64,000 bases of DNA, taken from contig ML681963.1 of NCBI GenBank assembly GCA_007922195.1, positions 56,061,345 to 56,125,344 of the forward strand, given 5' to 3'. The position numbers and the translations under genes are program-made. The notes under the pieces were generated by a model, which made no database searches, was not told where the DNA came from, and saw only the letters and a program-made list of their open reading frames with translations. Shown here piece by piece: positions 53,435 through 63,913 of this stretch. How positions within the stretch are numbered: position 1 is the first letter of the stretch; the number at the start of each line of letters is the position of its first letter. The DNA is from Podocnemis expansa (Eukaryota > Chordata > Testudines > Podocnemididae).

Positions 53435-54439
53435 GTGTCTTTCTTAGGACACTGCTGGTAATACTCTGTTCCCATCACTAGGAGCGACTCCAATGTTTGC
53501 AGTGAGTCAGGGGCTAAAGTACCTTGCTGAACTAGGGCCTAACTGAGGGTGAGGTGAGAGAGAGGGAGTAAATAGAAGGGCAGAGATGAAGGACAGGCTC
53601 ACGTGTTGGGTGAGCAGTACTGCAGCTTTCAGGGCTAAATTGTGTGTTTGGGAGTTGAGGCTGGTGGTGGGGTCACTGCACAGAGGGCTCTTTTAAAAGT
53701 ATATTTAGTTCTCAAGATGATGAGTTCTCTACAAGCATAAGGTGTTTTATCTTTAATATTATGATCCTTTGGCAGAGTTCCTTTGGAAAGCAAGGGGTTT
53801 TTTTGCTGCATGGTTTGCTTTGTAAGGGCAGTATTTGCATAAAGTTCAGGTACTGGCATGTTGCTTCTCAGTGGCAATCACCCATGTCCAATTCCACTTG
53901 GGGAGCATTTGCTGAAGGGAACACATTTGTGAATCTGACAGACATGAAATTGTACGCCAGCTGCTGGGTGGTAAATGGCATCTCATGGACACCAGACACC
54001 AGTGAAATAACTAGAACCCAGTATTCCAAAGAAGGAATTAAAACCCTTCGCTTTCAGCAGCACTGCTTTGTCAGATGAGAGTGACAGCCTGTGGCGGCTT
54101 TTCTTGGTGTGGTTCTGGCTTTTACTGAAATGTGTGACAGGTAGAAGCTATCTTGCCCTCCTTCGCTTTCTGCTTCACAGGATGCACATCACACTCCCCT
54201 GCTTCTTTTAGGATCAGAAAGTAACTTAATTTCAAGAGGAAAATATTGTCCTCAGTGCTGATGAAAAGTCCTGTGATTGAGAAAGATCTGTGCTGTTCAG
54301 GAAGGAATACTGGATGAATCTCACTCCTATTACAATTATGGGAAAAGCTCCCACTATCTTGTGTGATGTGAAAACAGGACCTTCATGCATACACAGTCAC
54401 CTGGAAATAGGCAAAGACCTTTGCTACAAGGAGAGACAA
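53435..54439. other. Noncoding, single-copy-looking DNA
   Basis: No repeat or exon recognised. Confidence 0.4.
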
Positions 54440-55150
54440 ACCCATCTTTCCCTCCCATGTTCTGCTACAGGCTGGGGAGTGATCAGCTAAATAGCAGCAC
54501 TGGAGAAAAGGACCTGGGAGTCATGGTGGATGGGAAGCTGGATATGAGTCAGCAGTGTGCTTGCTGCCAAAAAGGCCAATGGCATACTGAGCTGCATCAG
54601 AAGAAGTGTTGCCAGCAGATCGAGGGATGTGATCGTTCCCCTCTATTCTGCACTAGTGAGGCCACATCTGGAATACTGTGTCCAGTTATGGGCTCCTCAC
54701 TACAAAAAGGACATGGACAACTTAGAGACAGTCCAGCGGAGGGCAACAAAAATGATCAAAGGGCTGGAGCACAAGCCCTATGAAGAAAGACTGAAGGAAC
54801 TAGGCTTATTTATCCTGCAGAAGAGAAGACTGAGGGGGGATTTGATAGCAACCTTCAGCTACTTGAAGGCTTCCTCCAAGGAGGATGGAGCTCAGGAGCA
54901 ATGGTTTCAAGTTACAGCTGGGGAGGTCCAGGCTGGATATTAGGAAAAACTTTCTTACTAGGCAAGTGGTGAAGCATTGGAATAAGCTACCTAGGGAGAT
55001 GGTGGAATCTCCATCTTTGGAGGCGTTCAAGGCCCAGCTGGACAAAACCCTGGCTGGGATAATCTAGTGGGAGTGGTCCTGCTTTTTTGGCAGGGGATTG
55101 GACTAGATGACCTCGTGGGGTCCCTTCCAACCCTACGATTCTATGATTCC
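54440..55150 (+). mobile_element. CR1 LINE, 5'-truncated, sense strand
   Basis: C-terminal reverse-transcriptase-associated coding region followed by 3'UTR 'GGATTGGACTAGATGACC', 'TCCCTTCCAACCCTACG' and the terminal 'ATTCTATGATTC' tail at about 55139-55150. The 5' limit is approximate. Confidence 0.92.
54557..55067 (+). pseudogene. CR1 ORF2 C-terminal region, frameshifted
   Basis: CR1 ORF2 supplies the endonuclease and reverse transcriptase used for target-primed copying; only its C-terminal end is present. The frame from 54557 reads '[19 protein letters not shown]'-type text (here '[20 protein letters not shown]'), then '[19 protein letters not shown]', '[20 protein letters not shown]' and '[11 protein letters not shown]'. 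A frame change near 54900 leads into '[20 protein letters not shown]' and 'LPREMVESPSLEAFKAQLD'. Upstream, '[18 protein letters not shown]' lies in yet another frame (about 54490-54545). Two frameshifts and missing catalytic domain make it inactive. Confidence 0.92.
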
Positions 55151-56215
55151 CAACTCTGCCTGCCTTCCCCTAAGACCATTCTTGCTGTAGCCTGAGGCCA
55201 ACATGTTTGCAATGTGGGTGACTCAGATCAAGGCCTAGAATCCATGTCTTTGTTCTTCAACTGACCTGCACTGATTTCCAGAGATGCTGAACAGCTGCTA
55301 ATGATGTAATGGAGGCTGCAGATGTTCATTGGCTATGAAAATAAGGCCACCAAAACTCGTGAGACTACGACTGGCTTTCTCCTCTTTGCTGTTCCTGACA
55401 GGCATGATCTCCTTCTGCCTTTCTGCCCCAGTCTTTTCTAGCACTCTGCACCCAGGTAAAAGAAGAGAAGATGTAAAAGATTTTCTTTCTTCTGTTTATT
55501 TAGTTCAGTGCACACAAGCGTGGTGAGCCTGGCACTGTCTGGGCTATACAGATGCTTTCTCATCTCTGCAGTGTCTCTGCCCTTCATTGCCTGCTGCTTC
55601 TTTTAGTGGCCTGGAGGGGCCAGAGCCATGAGTGTTTCCTCATAGGTGAATTAATTAATGATCTGCTGTTTGCATAGTCAATTTAACTTCTGTTCCCTGC
55701 TGGATTTATTGTTGCAGCATGAGGCTTCCTTTCCCAGGGCTGCCACCAAGGCTGCATCCTTGCAGAGGTCAGCATGTGGGTGAAGACCAGTGCTGGCCCC
55801 AGTCAGTGGGTCCCAGTGTAATATTCCATCTGCAGTGCAGCACTTCCGAAGTTACAGCCCAACAGCCTGCAACCATTACAAGCACCTGACTGCTCGGCAA
55901 TTCCATAAAGCAGTTGGATACAAGACATCTAGGCTTGACCCAGATTCCACTCTCCTGGAGTTCTCCAGCTGTGAAGTACTGACAGATACAGTATACATGT
56001 CACAAATGCATTTAAAACACACAGACCAAATGACCTGGAGTCAGGGAGAGACTTTTGTCAGGGAGCAAAGGGGCTATGCGGAATGCAAATAGTGATAGAG
56101 ATGTGCAGTGCCTAGATACCACAGTGAGGGGCACGTCAGGAATATCTAGACAGAGGGCATCAGGCAGCTGAGTTTCCAGACCAGGGAATGAGCAGCACAA
56201 AAGTGGCCTGGTTTT
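55151..56215. other. Noncoding, single-copy-looking DNA
   Basis: No repeat or exon recognised. Confidence 0.4.
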
Positions 56216-56316
56216 ACAGATTCCAAGGCCAGAAGGGAGTACTGGGGATCATCTAGTCTGACCACTCAGCTAGTACAGGCTCGAGAACTGCCCCAAATAA
56301 TACCTATAGCAGATAT
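56216..56316 (-). mobile_element. Old CR1-like LINE fragment, antisense
   Basis: 'TTACAGATTCCAAGGCCAG', 'GGGATCATCTAGTCTGACC', 'CTGCCCCAAATAATACC' match the same old LINE type as 17511-17950. It abuts the PLE tail at about 56326. Confidence 0.7.
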
Positions 56317-56321
56317 ATTAG

Positions 56322-57250
56322 AAAATTTCCAGAGGGGTAGCTGTGTTAGTCTGTGTACAGTAAAATCAATGAGAGTCCTGTGGCACCTTAAAGACTAAAA
56401 GATTTCTTTGGGCATAAGCTTTTGTAGGCTCCAACCCACTTCATCAGATTCATAAAGTGGAAACTACAGTTAAGAGGTATACACATGCCAGGATGGAGGA
56501 CGGCAAGTGTTAGCAAAGTCAATTCAGTTAGGGCAGGTGGGGCCCATTCCCACCAGCTGATTAGAGGGAGAAAACGTGTGAACACAGACAATTACTTTTT
56601 GCAGTGTGCTAACCATTCAAAGTCCCTATTCAGACCCAGTCTGATTGTGTCAAGCTTGCAAATCAGCTCCAGCTCTGCAGTTTCACACTGAAGTCTGTCT
56701 TTGAAGTTTTTTTGTTAAAGTATGGGAACTTCCAAACCTGCTACTGGTTGAACAGGGACATTGAAATGTTCTCCTACTGGATTATGGATGTTGCCATTTT
56801 TGATGTTTGATTTGTGTCCATTTATCCTTTTGCACAAGGAAAGTCTGGTTTGCCCAATGTACATGACAGAGGGGCATTGCTGGCACATTATGGCATATAC
56901 CACATTAGTGGATGTGCAGATGAATGAGCCCCTGATGGTGTGGCTGATGTGGTTGGGACCTATGATGGTATCACTGGAGTTGATGTGTGGGCAGAGTTGG
57001 CAATGGGGTTTGTTGCAGGGATAGGTTTCTGGATTAATGTTCTTGTTGTATGGTGTTCAGTTGCTGGTGAGTATGTGCTTCAGGTTGGGGGGCTGTCTGT
57101 AAGCAAGGATAGACCTGCCTCCCAAGGCTTGAGAGAGTGTGGGATCATCTTCTACGATTGGATGTAGATATCTGATGATGTTTTGGAGGGATTTTAGCTG
57201 GGGACTGTAGGTGATGGCCATTGGAACTTGTCTACCTTCAACTTCAAGTC
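56322..57250 (-). mobile_element. Penelope-like retroelement, 3' third with coding region
   Basis: Best-preserved PLE in the window. On the minus strand it runs: linker and Cys motif, GIY-YIG endonuclease, C-terminal tail, 3'UTR and the conserved tail ('ATCTGATGAAGTGGGTTGG', 'GGTGCCACAGGACTCTC', 'GTACACAGACTAACACAG'). The reverse transcriptase is missing, so the copy is 5'-truncated. This is the copy that ties all tail-only repeats in the window to the PLE family. Confidence 0.92.
56592..57233 (-). pseudogene. PLE polyprotein C-terminus with GIY-YIG endonuclease domain
   Basis: In PLEs, a GIY-YIG endonuclease nicks the target DNA next to a telomerase-like reverse transcriptase. One minus-strand frame, about 213 codons, is collinear from 57230 to the stop at 56592-56594, with two premature stops (TGA at 57057-57059, TAA at 56715-56717). 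It reads 'TYSPQLKSLQNIIRYLHPIV', 'YPCNKPHCQLCPHINSSDTI' (the C-x4-C-x2-C motif found between RT and endonuclease), then 'VVYAIMCQQCPSVMYIGQTR' with the VYAI...YIG core, 'LCKRINGHKSNI' with the conserved Arg and His, and after the TAA 'FKDRLQCETAELELICKLDT'. Inactive, but recent enough that no frameshift is present. Confidence 0.93.
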
Positions 57251-57415
57251 ACGGGTGTGTGAGTGCTCATTATTTGGGGAAGCCGAGGCCTAGGGCTGTA
57301 GCTTGCAGGCATGCAGTGAGCCTAGATGGCTGGAAGGAATATATTGGGAACAAAGCCTTGTTTCCATGCTGGACTTACCAGGGCATGATAGAGATGAAGG
57401 TGAGAGGTCTCATCA

Positions 57416-57945
57416 GGGGAAGAATATTGTGTCCAGTTTTGGCCTCCCCCCTACAGAAAGGATGTGGACAAATTAGAAAGAGTCCAACAGAGGGCAGCAA
57501 AAATGATTAAGGGGCTAGGGCACATGACTTATGAGGAAAGACTGAAGGAACTTGATTTAGTCTGCAGAAGAGAAGACTGAGGGGGGATTTGATAACTAGC
57601 TTCAATTACTTGAAGGGGTGCTCCAAAGAGAAGGGAACTAGGCTATTCTGAGTGGTGACAGGACAGAACAAGGAGCAATGGTTTCAAGTTGCAGCTGAGG
57701 AGGTCTAGGTTAGATATTAGGAGAAACTTTCTCACTAGAAGGGTTGTGAAGCACTGGAATGGGTTGCCTATGGAGGTGGTGGGATCTCCATCTTTAGAAA
57801 CTTCTAAGAGCCAGTTGGGTAAAAATCTGGCAGGGATGATTTAGTGGGAGTAGGCCTGCTTTCAGCTGGGGGTTCGACTAGATGACTTCATGAGGCCCTT
57901 CCAGCTCTAATATTCTATGATTCTATGATTCCTCCCTCGAGCCTC
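57416..57945 (+). mobile_element. CR1 LINE, 5'-truncated, sense strand
   Basis: 'AATATTGTGTCCAGTTTTGG', 'GGATGTGGACAAATTAGAAA', 'GAAGACTGAGGGGGGATTTG' through 'GACTAGATGACTTCATGAGG' to a tail of three ATTCTATG-type units. The coding region is broken by frameshifts (for example in the run after 'CTGAAGGAACTTGATT'). Confidence 0.92.
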
Positions 57946-59503
57946 TGGTTCAGCTGGTGCCCCAGGAAAATGAGCCCCACACAGGTGAGCAGGGCTCCAG
58001 AACAACAGCCCAGCAACAGAGGAATTTGCATGCCAGCGAGTTTTTCAGTTCATAACCTTCTCTTTCTTCACTGTACCCTAATTAACAACTATTACTGGGC
58101 TATTCTCTGATATCACTGGCATTCTTGTTGAGCTCAGAGGCTTCGGCCAGTGTGGTAATGAGACACTGCCACAGTGCCATTCATGCAGCTTGCTTTGACA
58201 AAAATCCAGTGCCTTCAGGAAGGGAAGCACTGCAAGTGACCTGCAGCTAGTGGGTGGCTGTGATCCCACTTATGGTCTGTGCAGTGATTCATGAGATCAG
58301 AGTAAGAACAATGTTGCAGCCTCTGCTTTCAAATTTACCCTGGGTGGATAATACAGTGCTGGGACCACTTGGGGTCTCGCCATATTCACCTGACCTGAAA
58401 GGAGTCCATGTGACTTTCCTAGCATTTGCTGATTGTCAGCAAGACCCAGGTCTCAGGTCAGGACTCAGGAAAGTGAGGACTCCATTATTCTCCTCTGGTA
58501 TTATGGTGGGGTAACCTGGAGACAGTGGGGTTAACTCCCTTTCAGGCCAGTGGTCAGTAGCTTTTTGGGAAGTAGCATGGTCCAGGGAGAGGAGAGCCAT
58601 AAAAGCTGGATTGTTGCTCTCGGAAAATGGCAAGTCTTTGGCTGTATCACAGGGCCAGCAGCAACAAGAAAATCCTGGAAATGTGGTGTGCACCCTGGCC
58701 TCTTCCCCACAATGTGCTTGGGATACTTTCTGACTCTGATGCTGGCTCTTGGGCTGTTTGCTATACCGCTTTACGGCTCTTGAAGTGCTGCCAGATGTGT
58801 GTGTCAGGGTTATTTGCCCAGGGATTGCAGATCCCACTGCCCACTGTCAACCATGCCACAGCGCCCAGCACTACAGCCAAAGAGGCACAAGGACCCCACA
58901 GCCTTGGAAGTCTCCTTAGGGGAGGCAGGAGAACAGATGGCTTCCTCCTAGCAAAGGGCAGTGATTTTAGAGGAGTCAGTGTTTGAGCTGGTGTTGAAAA
59001 TAATGAACAGAAAAAGTTCTTAGGACAAAAATATGTGTGGAGCTGACTGAGTTCTTCTGTTGCTGTGGACCTGGGCTCCCAAGATTCCTCCTTTGGTGTC
59101 TTCAAATCTGCTACAGACAACACCTGTAAATAGGAGCTCTGACTGGGAAATGGAGCAAAGCCAGGCTGCCCCATCAGTGCAGCTCATGTCCCACTCTGCC
59201 GTGGAACAGACCGGGCTGGAGTGGCTTGGCAACAAGCTGGAACTTTAAAGGCTTCCCCTTTGTTTTGGCTCCTCTTTGTTGTTTGCAATGTTCCTATAAC
59301 TTTGATCATGGAGCAATACGGGCTGGGCCACACACCCCACCAGGGCAGTGGTGCTGTAAAACAGCGAGGGTTTCATAGTGATGGCGGCGTAAGGACTGTG
59401 CCCTGCCTGATGTTTTACTGGTAGCATCTGGAGATCTTGGCCAAACCTGAGGTACCATTTGGTTGGGTGCTGTGCACACACGTTGTAAGAGACAGTCCCT
59501 GGC
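57946..59503. other. Noncoding, single-copy-looking DNA
   Basis: No repeat or exon recognised; frames up to 137 codons overlap on both strands without domains. Confidence 0.4.
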
Positions 59504-59515
59504 CTGGAGCTCACA

Positions 59516-59768
59516 AAAAAAAGAAGGAGTCGTGTGGCACTTTAAGACTAACAGATTTATTTTTCGCATGAGCTTTCGTGGGAGAAAATTCCACTTCCTC
59601 AGATGCTTCGAAGATGGGTGAAGTTCACCCATCTTCAAAGCATCTGAGGAAGTGGGATTTTCTCCCATGAAAGCTCGTGTGAAAAATAAATGTTAGTCTT
59701 AAAGCGCTACACGACTCCTTGTTTTTTTTGCTGGATTAGACTAACATGGCTATCCCTTTGGAAATTTA
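59516..59768. mobile_element. Palindromic (fold-back) PLE tail insert (253 bp)
   Basis: The left arm is short, starting 'AAAAGAAGGAGTCGTGTGG'. The right arm is complete, ending 'CATGGCTATCCCTTTGGAAA'. The hinge is 'GATGGGTGAAGTTCACCCATC' (about 59613-59633), itself a palindrome. The direct repeat CTGGAGCTCACA is perfect (59504-59515 and 59769-59780). Confidence 0.92.
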
Positions 59769-59780
59769 CTGGAGCTCACA

Positions 59781-60182
59781 GTCTATGTAGACAAGAGCAA
59801 AGGATGAGAGGAGAAAAGAGGTCATGGAAGTAAATAGTCCAAGATCAAAGGGAGTAGAATGGTCATCTCTGGAGTCCCAGTTCAGTGCCTATTCACATAT
59901 CTCCAGCACTGGCTCATATACAGTAATCTAGTTTACTGTCTTCTGCCATACCAAGAGAGACCAAGCCCACCTCTGGCCATACTGACTATTGAGCCTATGA
60001 TAATGTCTGCAGTCTAGTGCTTCAGAACATGGCAAGGAGTGATCACTGATTTGCCCACTTCGGAGGTCAGTTCTTTCCCAGTCCCACAGCTCTCATCTGA
60101 CAACTCTCAGCCTTTTAAGGTATGAGAGAGCACAACAAACAACGCAGGGATGACATTGGCTTTCTCAGTGCCTGGAAAAGGT
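59781..60182. other. Noncoding, nothing recognised
   Basis: No repeat or exon seen. Confidence 0.4.
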
Positions 60183-60660
60183 GTTGTTCTTCGAGCGTTG
60201 CTCAGATACATTCAGCATCAGGTGTCTACGTGCCAGAGTGCATAATTGGCCGGAAACTCTTTAGCCTTAGCCTGTCAGGACAGGGCTGGCAGCCACCACC
60301 CCCTGGCCACCCTGTGGCTATATATATGGCCGCAGCCCTGCTCCTCCCCGGTTCCATTTTTTCCGCCCACAGCAAAAGTTATGGAACAGCCTATTCTTGC
60401 TTTATGCAAGTGCCTGTCTCTTTGCTCTGTTTTACGTGTATTTTTCGCTGGAAGATATCTGTTTGCGGACATCATCAGCACTCCTACTGAGTCTTTCCAA
60501 CAGAAACCTGAACCCAGGGGACAACCCCCATGGGAGGTGTTTTAATGCCTGTGTGAGCTTCACTGGGTGGATTATGCTCTATTTGCAGGTCTTTTAAATG
60601 AAGGACTCAGGAAGACAGGGAGCAAAGGCTGCATAACATCACCCAGGAATGGGCCCCTCA
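60183..60660 (+). repeat. Promoter-like dispersed repeat, copy 1
   Basis: Begins 'TGTTCTTCGAGCGTTGCTC', then 'CAGGTGTCTACGTGCC' and 'GCATAATTGGCCGGAAAC'; a TATA-like 'GGCTATATATATGGC' at about 60314-60328 is followed by GC-rich DNA and 'GGTTCCATTTTTTCC'. A diverged second copy starts at 63914. The layout (TG start, TATA box) recalls an LTR, but no polyprotein or primer site was identified, so the class is open. The downstream limit is a guess. Confidence 0.55.
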
Positions 60661-60699
60661 GCCGATGCCGGGTACATCTGTTGCACTCAAGGATTCACC

Positions 60700-61390
60700 G
60701 GCATGGACGGGCCCCGGAGTCCTCTTGGCGCCACTCTCCGGCTATAAATAAAAGCCACGATTGGTCTCTAACTCGGCACCATGTGCTTGGTCAACACCGG
60801 AGCCCTCTCTGTGCCGCTCTCCAGCTATGAATGAAAGCTGTGATTGGCCTCTAATTTGGCACTGTGTGCTCGGTTGGCACCGGAGCCCTTTCGGTGCCGC
60901 TCTCCGGCTATGAACAAAAGCCGTGATTGGCCTCTAACTCAGCATTGTGTGCTCATTTGGCACCAGAGCTCCCTCAGTGCCGCTCTCTGGCTATGAACAA
61001 AAACTGCGATCAGCTTCTAACTCGGCATTGTGTGCTCATTTGGCACCGGAGCCCCCTCGGCGCCGCTCTCCAGCTATGAATGAAAGCTGCAATTGGCCTC
61101 TAACTCGGCACCGTGTGCTTGGTCTGTACCAGCGCCCTCTCAGTGCCACTCTCTGGCTATGAACAAAAGCTGCGATTGGCATCTAACTTGGCACCATGTG
61201 CTCAGCACTGGAGCCCCCTCGGCACTGCTTTCCAGCTATGAACAAAAGCCATGATTGGCCTCTAACTTGGCACTGTGTGCTCAGTCGGCACCAGAGCCCT
61301 CTCAGCGCCGCTCTCCAGCTATGAATAAAAGCCACAATCAACCTCTAACGTGGCACCACATGCTGGATTGGCACCGGAGTGCCGGCACCG
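60700..61390 (+). repeat. 83-bp tandem repeat, about eight units
   Basis: The phrase 'CTCTCC(G/A)GCTATGAA' recurs at 60734, 60817, 60900, 60983, 61066, 61149, 61228 and 61311: spacing 83 bp except one unit of 79 bp. Each unit also contains 'GATTGGCCTCTAACT(C/T)GG', 'GTGTGCT' and 'GGCACCGGAGCCC'. Units differ at many positions. It directly follows the promoter-like repeat. Confidence 0.93.
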
Positions 61391-61696
61391 TTTCTGGCCC
61401 TCCCCTCCGGGGTGAGCACCTGGAGTCTATCATGGTGCTACCCAAACTGGAGGCCTTTGAAGTGGCAGAGGCCCTTCGGCTCCTGAACATGCCACTAGGC
61501 CGCCGAGGCAAATGGTAAGTCTGCCTTCCTTCCCCCACTTTACCCACTGGGGGAGCCACTCACTACTTGGGACCCACGAATCAGAAGCAGCCAAAGAGCC
61601 ACATGCAGCTCCAGAGCTGCAGGTTGCAGATCCCTGGACTAGACGGACCAAGGATCTGCTCCTGCATTGCAAATCCTTCTCTCAGAGTCCTCCATT

Positions 61697-61752
61697 AGTT
61701 TCAGAGGGGTAGCTGTGTTAGTCTAGTTCAGTAAAACAAACAAGGAGTCCTT
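61697..61752 (-). mobile_element. PLE outer tail scrap
   Basis: 'GTTTCAGAGGGGTAGCTG', 'TGTTAGTCTAGTTCAG' and 'CAAACAAGGAGTCC' only; the rest of the tail is absent. This is the piece missing from 18973-19125 and 34861-35040. Confidence 0.8.
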
Positions 61753-63913
61753 TAGTTTGTAGCCAATGCTAGAGCGACACCAGGAGATATTTAACAAATC
61801 TGGTTGCTGCTGCATGCCAGAGACCAGGCAATAGCAGACGGTCCAGTCAATGGGGGCTCACATCCTTAGAGCCCCAGGTCTGGGAAAGGGCTTCCTTCCA
61901 CTTAAGTTTGCACACCCTGTGTGTGGGTAACATGACTCTTACAGCTCCCTAGTCAGCTGCCACTGAGATGAAACCACCCCCTCCAAGTTCTCACAGCTTA
62001 GTCCTCTAGACAGGGACGTAATTGCTATGTGCTATTCCTCATTAGAAGCTCTACCACCACTGGAATTAGATTACCCATCATCATTACTTGACTTCATGCC
62101 AGTCTTCCTGGCATACAGCTCAGCATAAGCCACCTTGTTAATGGCATGAAAGCAGCACAGGCCCTCTGGGGTTAATTCAGCAAACTCCTGAAGTGCCCAC
62201 TGTGGTGTGGCAAACTCTAGATGTGCTGTGAGCATACCAATGGGGAAAATCTAGAGATCAAAAGTTGTCTGAGATGGAAATGAAACACTAGGGCATCTGA
62301 TTCTCCTTTCCTACCCTAAAAGGAATTACAGAATTCTTTGGTGCATCAAATGCAGGTTGTAACTTTATTAACTTACCGGCCATGAGATTGCAGAAAAGCA
62401 ATCATGGCTGTTTCCGCTAAGACTGAGCCAGGGGATGAGTGAGTTGAGTGGAATGGAATTACTGCTCTTTGTTGTCTGGTAAGAGATGATGAGTTGAATC
62501 TCCTACTTCTTCCTATTGATCTAGTTTCTGGTGACTCAAATGGGCTTTAGAATTAAGATAGTTCTTCAAAGAGGCTCAGATGCTCTCAGTAAAACTTTGA
62601 ACATTTTTCATTTGAAAGATGATTCTCCTTCTTGCCTTGGGACCTGGGTACGATGCTGGGTTCATTATAAATATCTAAGACAGACAGATCAATGATAGGC
62701 AAACAGAAGGTAGATTCTGGTCAAGTTCTGTGAATAGGCCACCATCCCTCCTTTCCTCAGGTGGTTAGAGGCCATGCATTTTAGGGCTGGACAAGATCCC
62801 TTAGTTCTGGAATAGACTTGATTCTCCCAGACCCAGACTAACAATTTTGTGCTTTCCAGGATGCAAAAGGAAATCCTGATGAATGTCTCATCAGAGGTGG
62901 TAGTGCTAACTTCATGACACTTATGGACGAGCCCTTCCATCAGTCTGAATGAGAGAAGGACATCCAGGCATGACTGAAATAAACATCAGTCAAGTAACTG
63001 AATGGATCAGGGAATCGTCGATGGGGGGGGGGTCAAAACAGAGAACAGACAAACACCCCCTCTTTCAGAGTTAGCATTTTCCCAGTCTGAATTGAAACCC
63101 CCAGCTGAAAGTGCAGGTATGCCTGGGGTTTTGATTTCCCTTTGCTGCAGCTCTTTGAAGGTGATCTGCAGTCATACTTGCAGTAGCTGAAATGCAGTCT
63201 GAATCCTGAGAACTTGGAGTTTACTGAAAGATCACTGAAGTTTATATTATTGAATGTAGAGTGCACTGGGTGAACTGGCAGAAAATCAATCCTGAAATAT
63301 AGCAGCCTTTACTGCCTCCTCTAAATAGCTCTTTTATGATTGTTTTAAGGTGAAATTATTAAAGGTCAGGGGAGGTCAAGTACACAATGTAATATAGTTG
63401 AAAATTGCTGCCTTTATCAACAGCTGAGAAAATAATACTCTTGTTCCCTCTCCCCAAGGTGAGTGTCTGTTTATTTTACTTTGAAAAATAGTGCATGGAG
63501 GCTCTTGAAATGGGCCATTGATAAAAAAGAGTAAGGCTGTTTAATAGATGCTGGTATCAAGCATGGGCTGAAATATCCAGATCTTTGGTGCACATCTGGG
63601 CTGCCAAATGGAAGTCTGATTGGGAAAAAAATACATCTTCAGGAATAATGCATTCATTGTAATGGTGGTGGTGTACCTTGTACGGGGAGCTCTGTGGTGG
63701 ACAGACACAACAATACAGGCTACGTATGTTAGGGGATGTAATGCAAACATGAGGGAGTTGGAAAAGAAGTCTTGCTTCACAGCTATAGTGTAATATTGAA
63801 AAATGCATTCAGTGTAATTTAAATGTGATTATATATAGTATCTAACCCCTTTGTCAGCATCTGGCACAGGACAGCCCAGAAATGACACAGACAGAGTGGA
63901 AAGTATTCCTTAT
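61753..63913. other. Noncoding, single-copy-looking DNA
   Basis: No repeat or exon recognised; a G run lies at 63024-63032. Confidence 0.4.

Noticed and set aside
60700..61390. CRISPR array
   Set aside because: Units are tandem with no unique spacers, and the host is a vertebrate.
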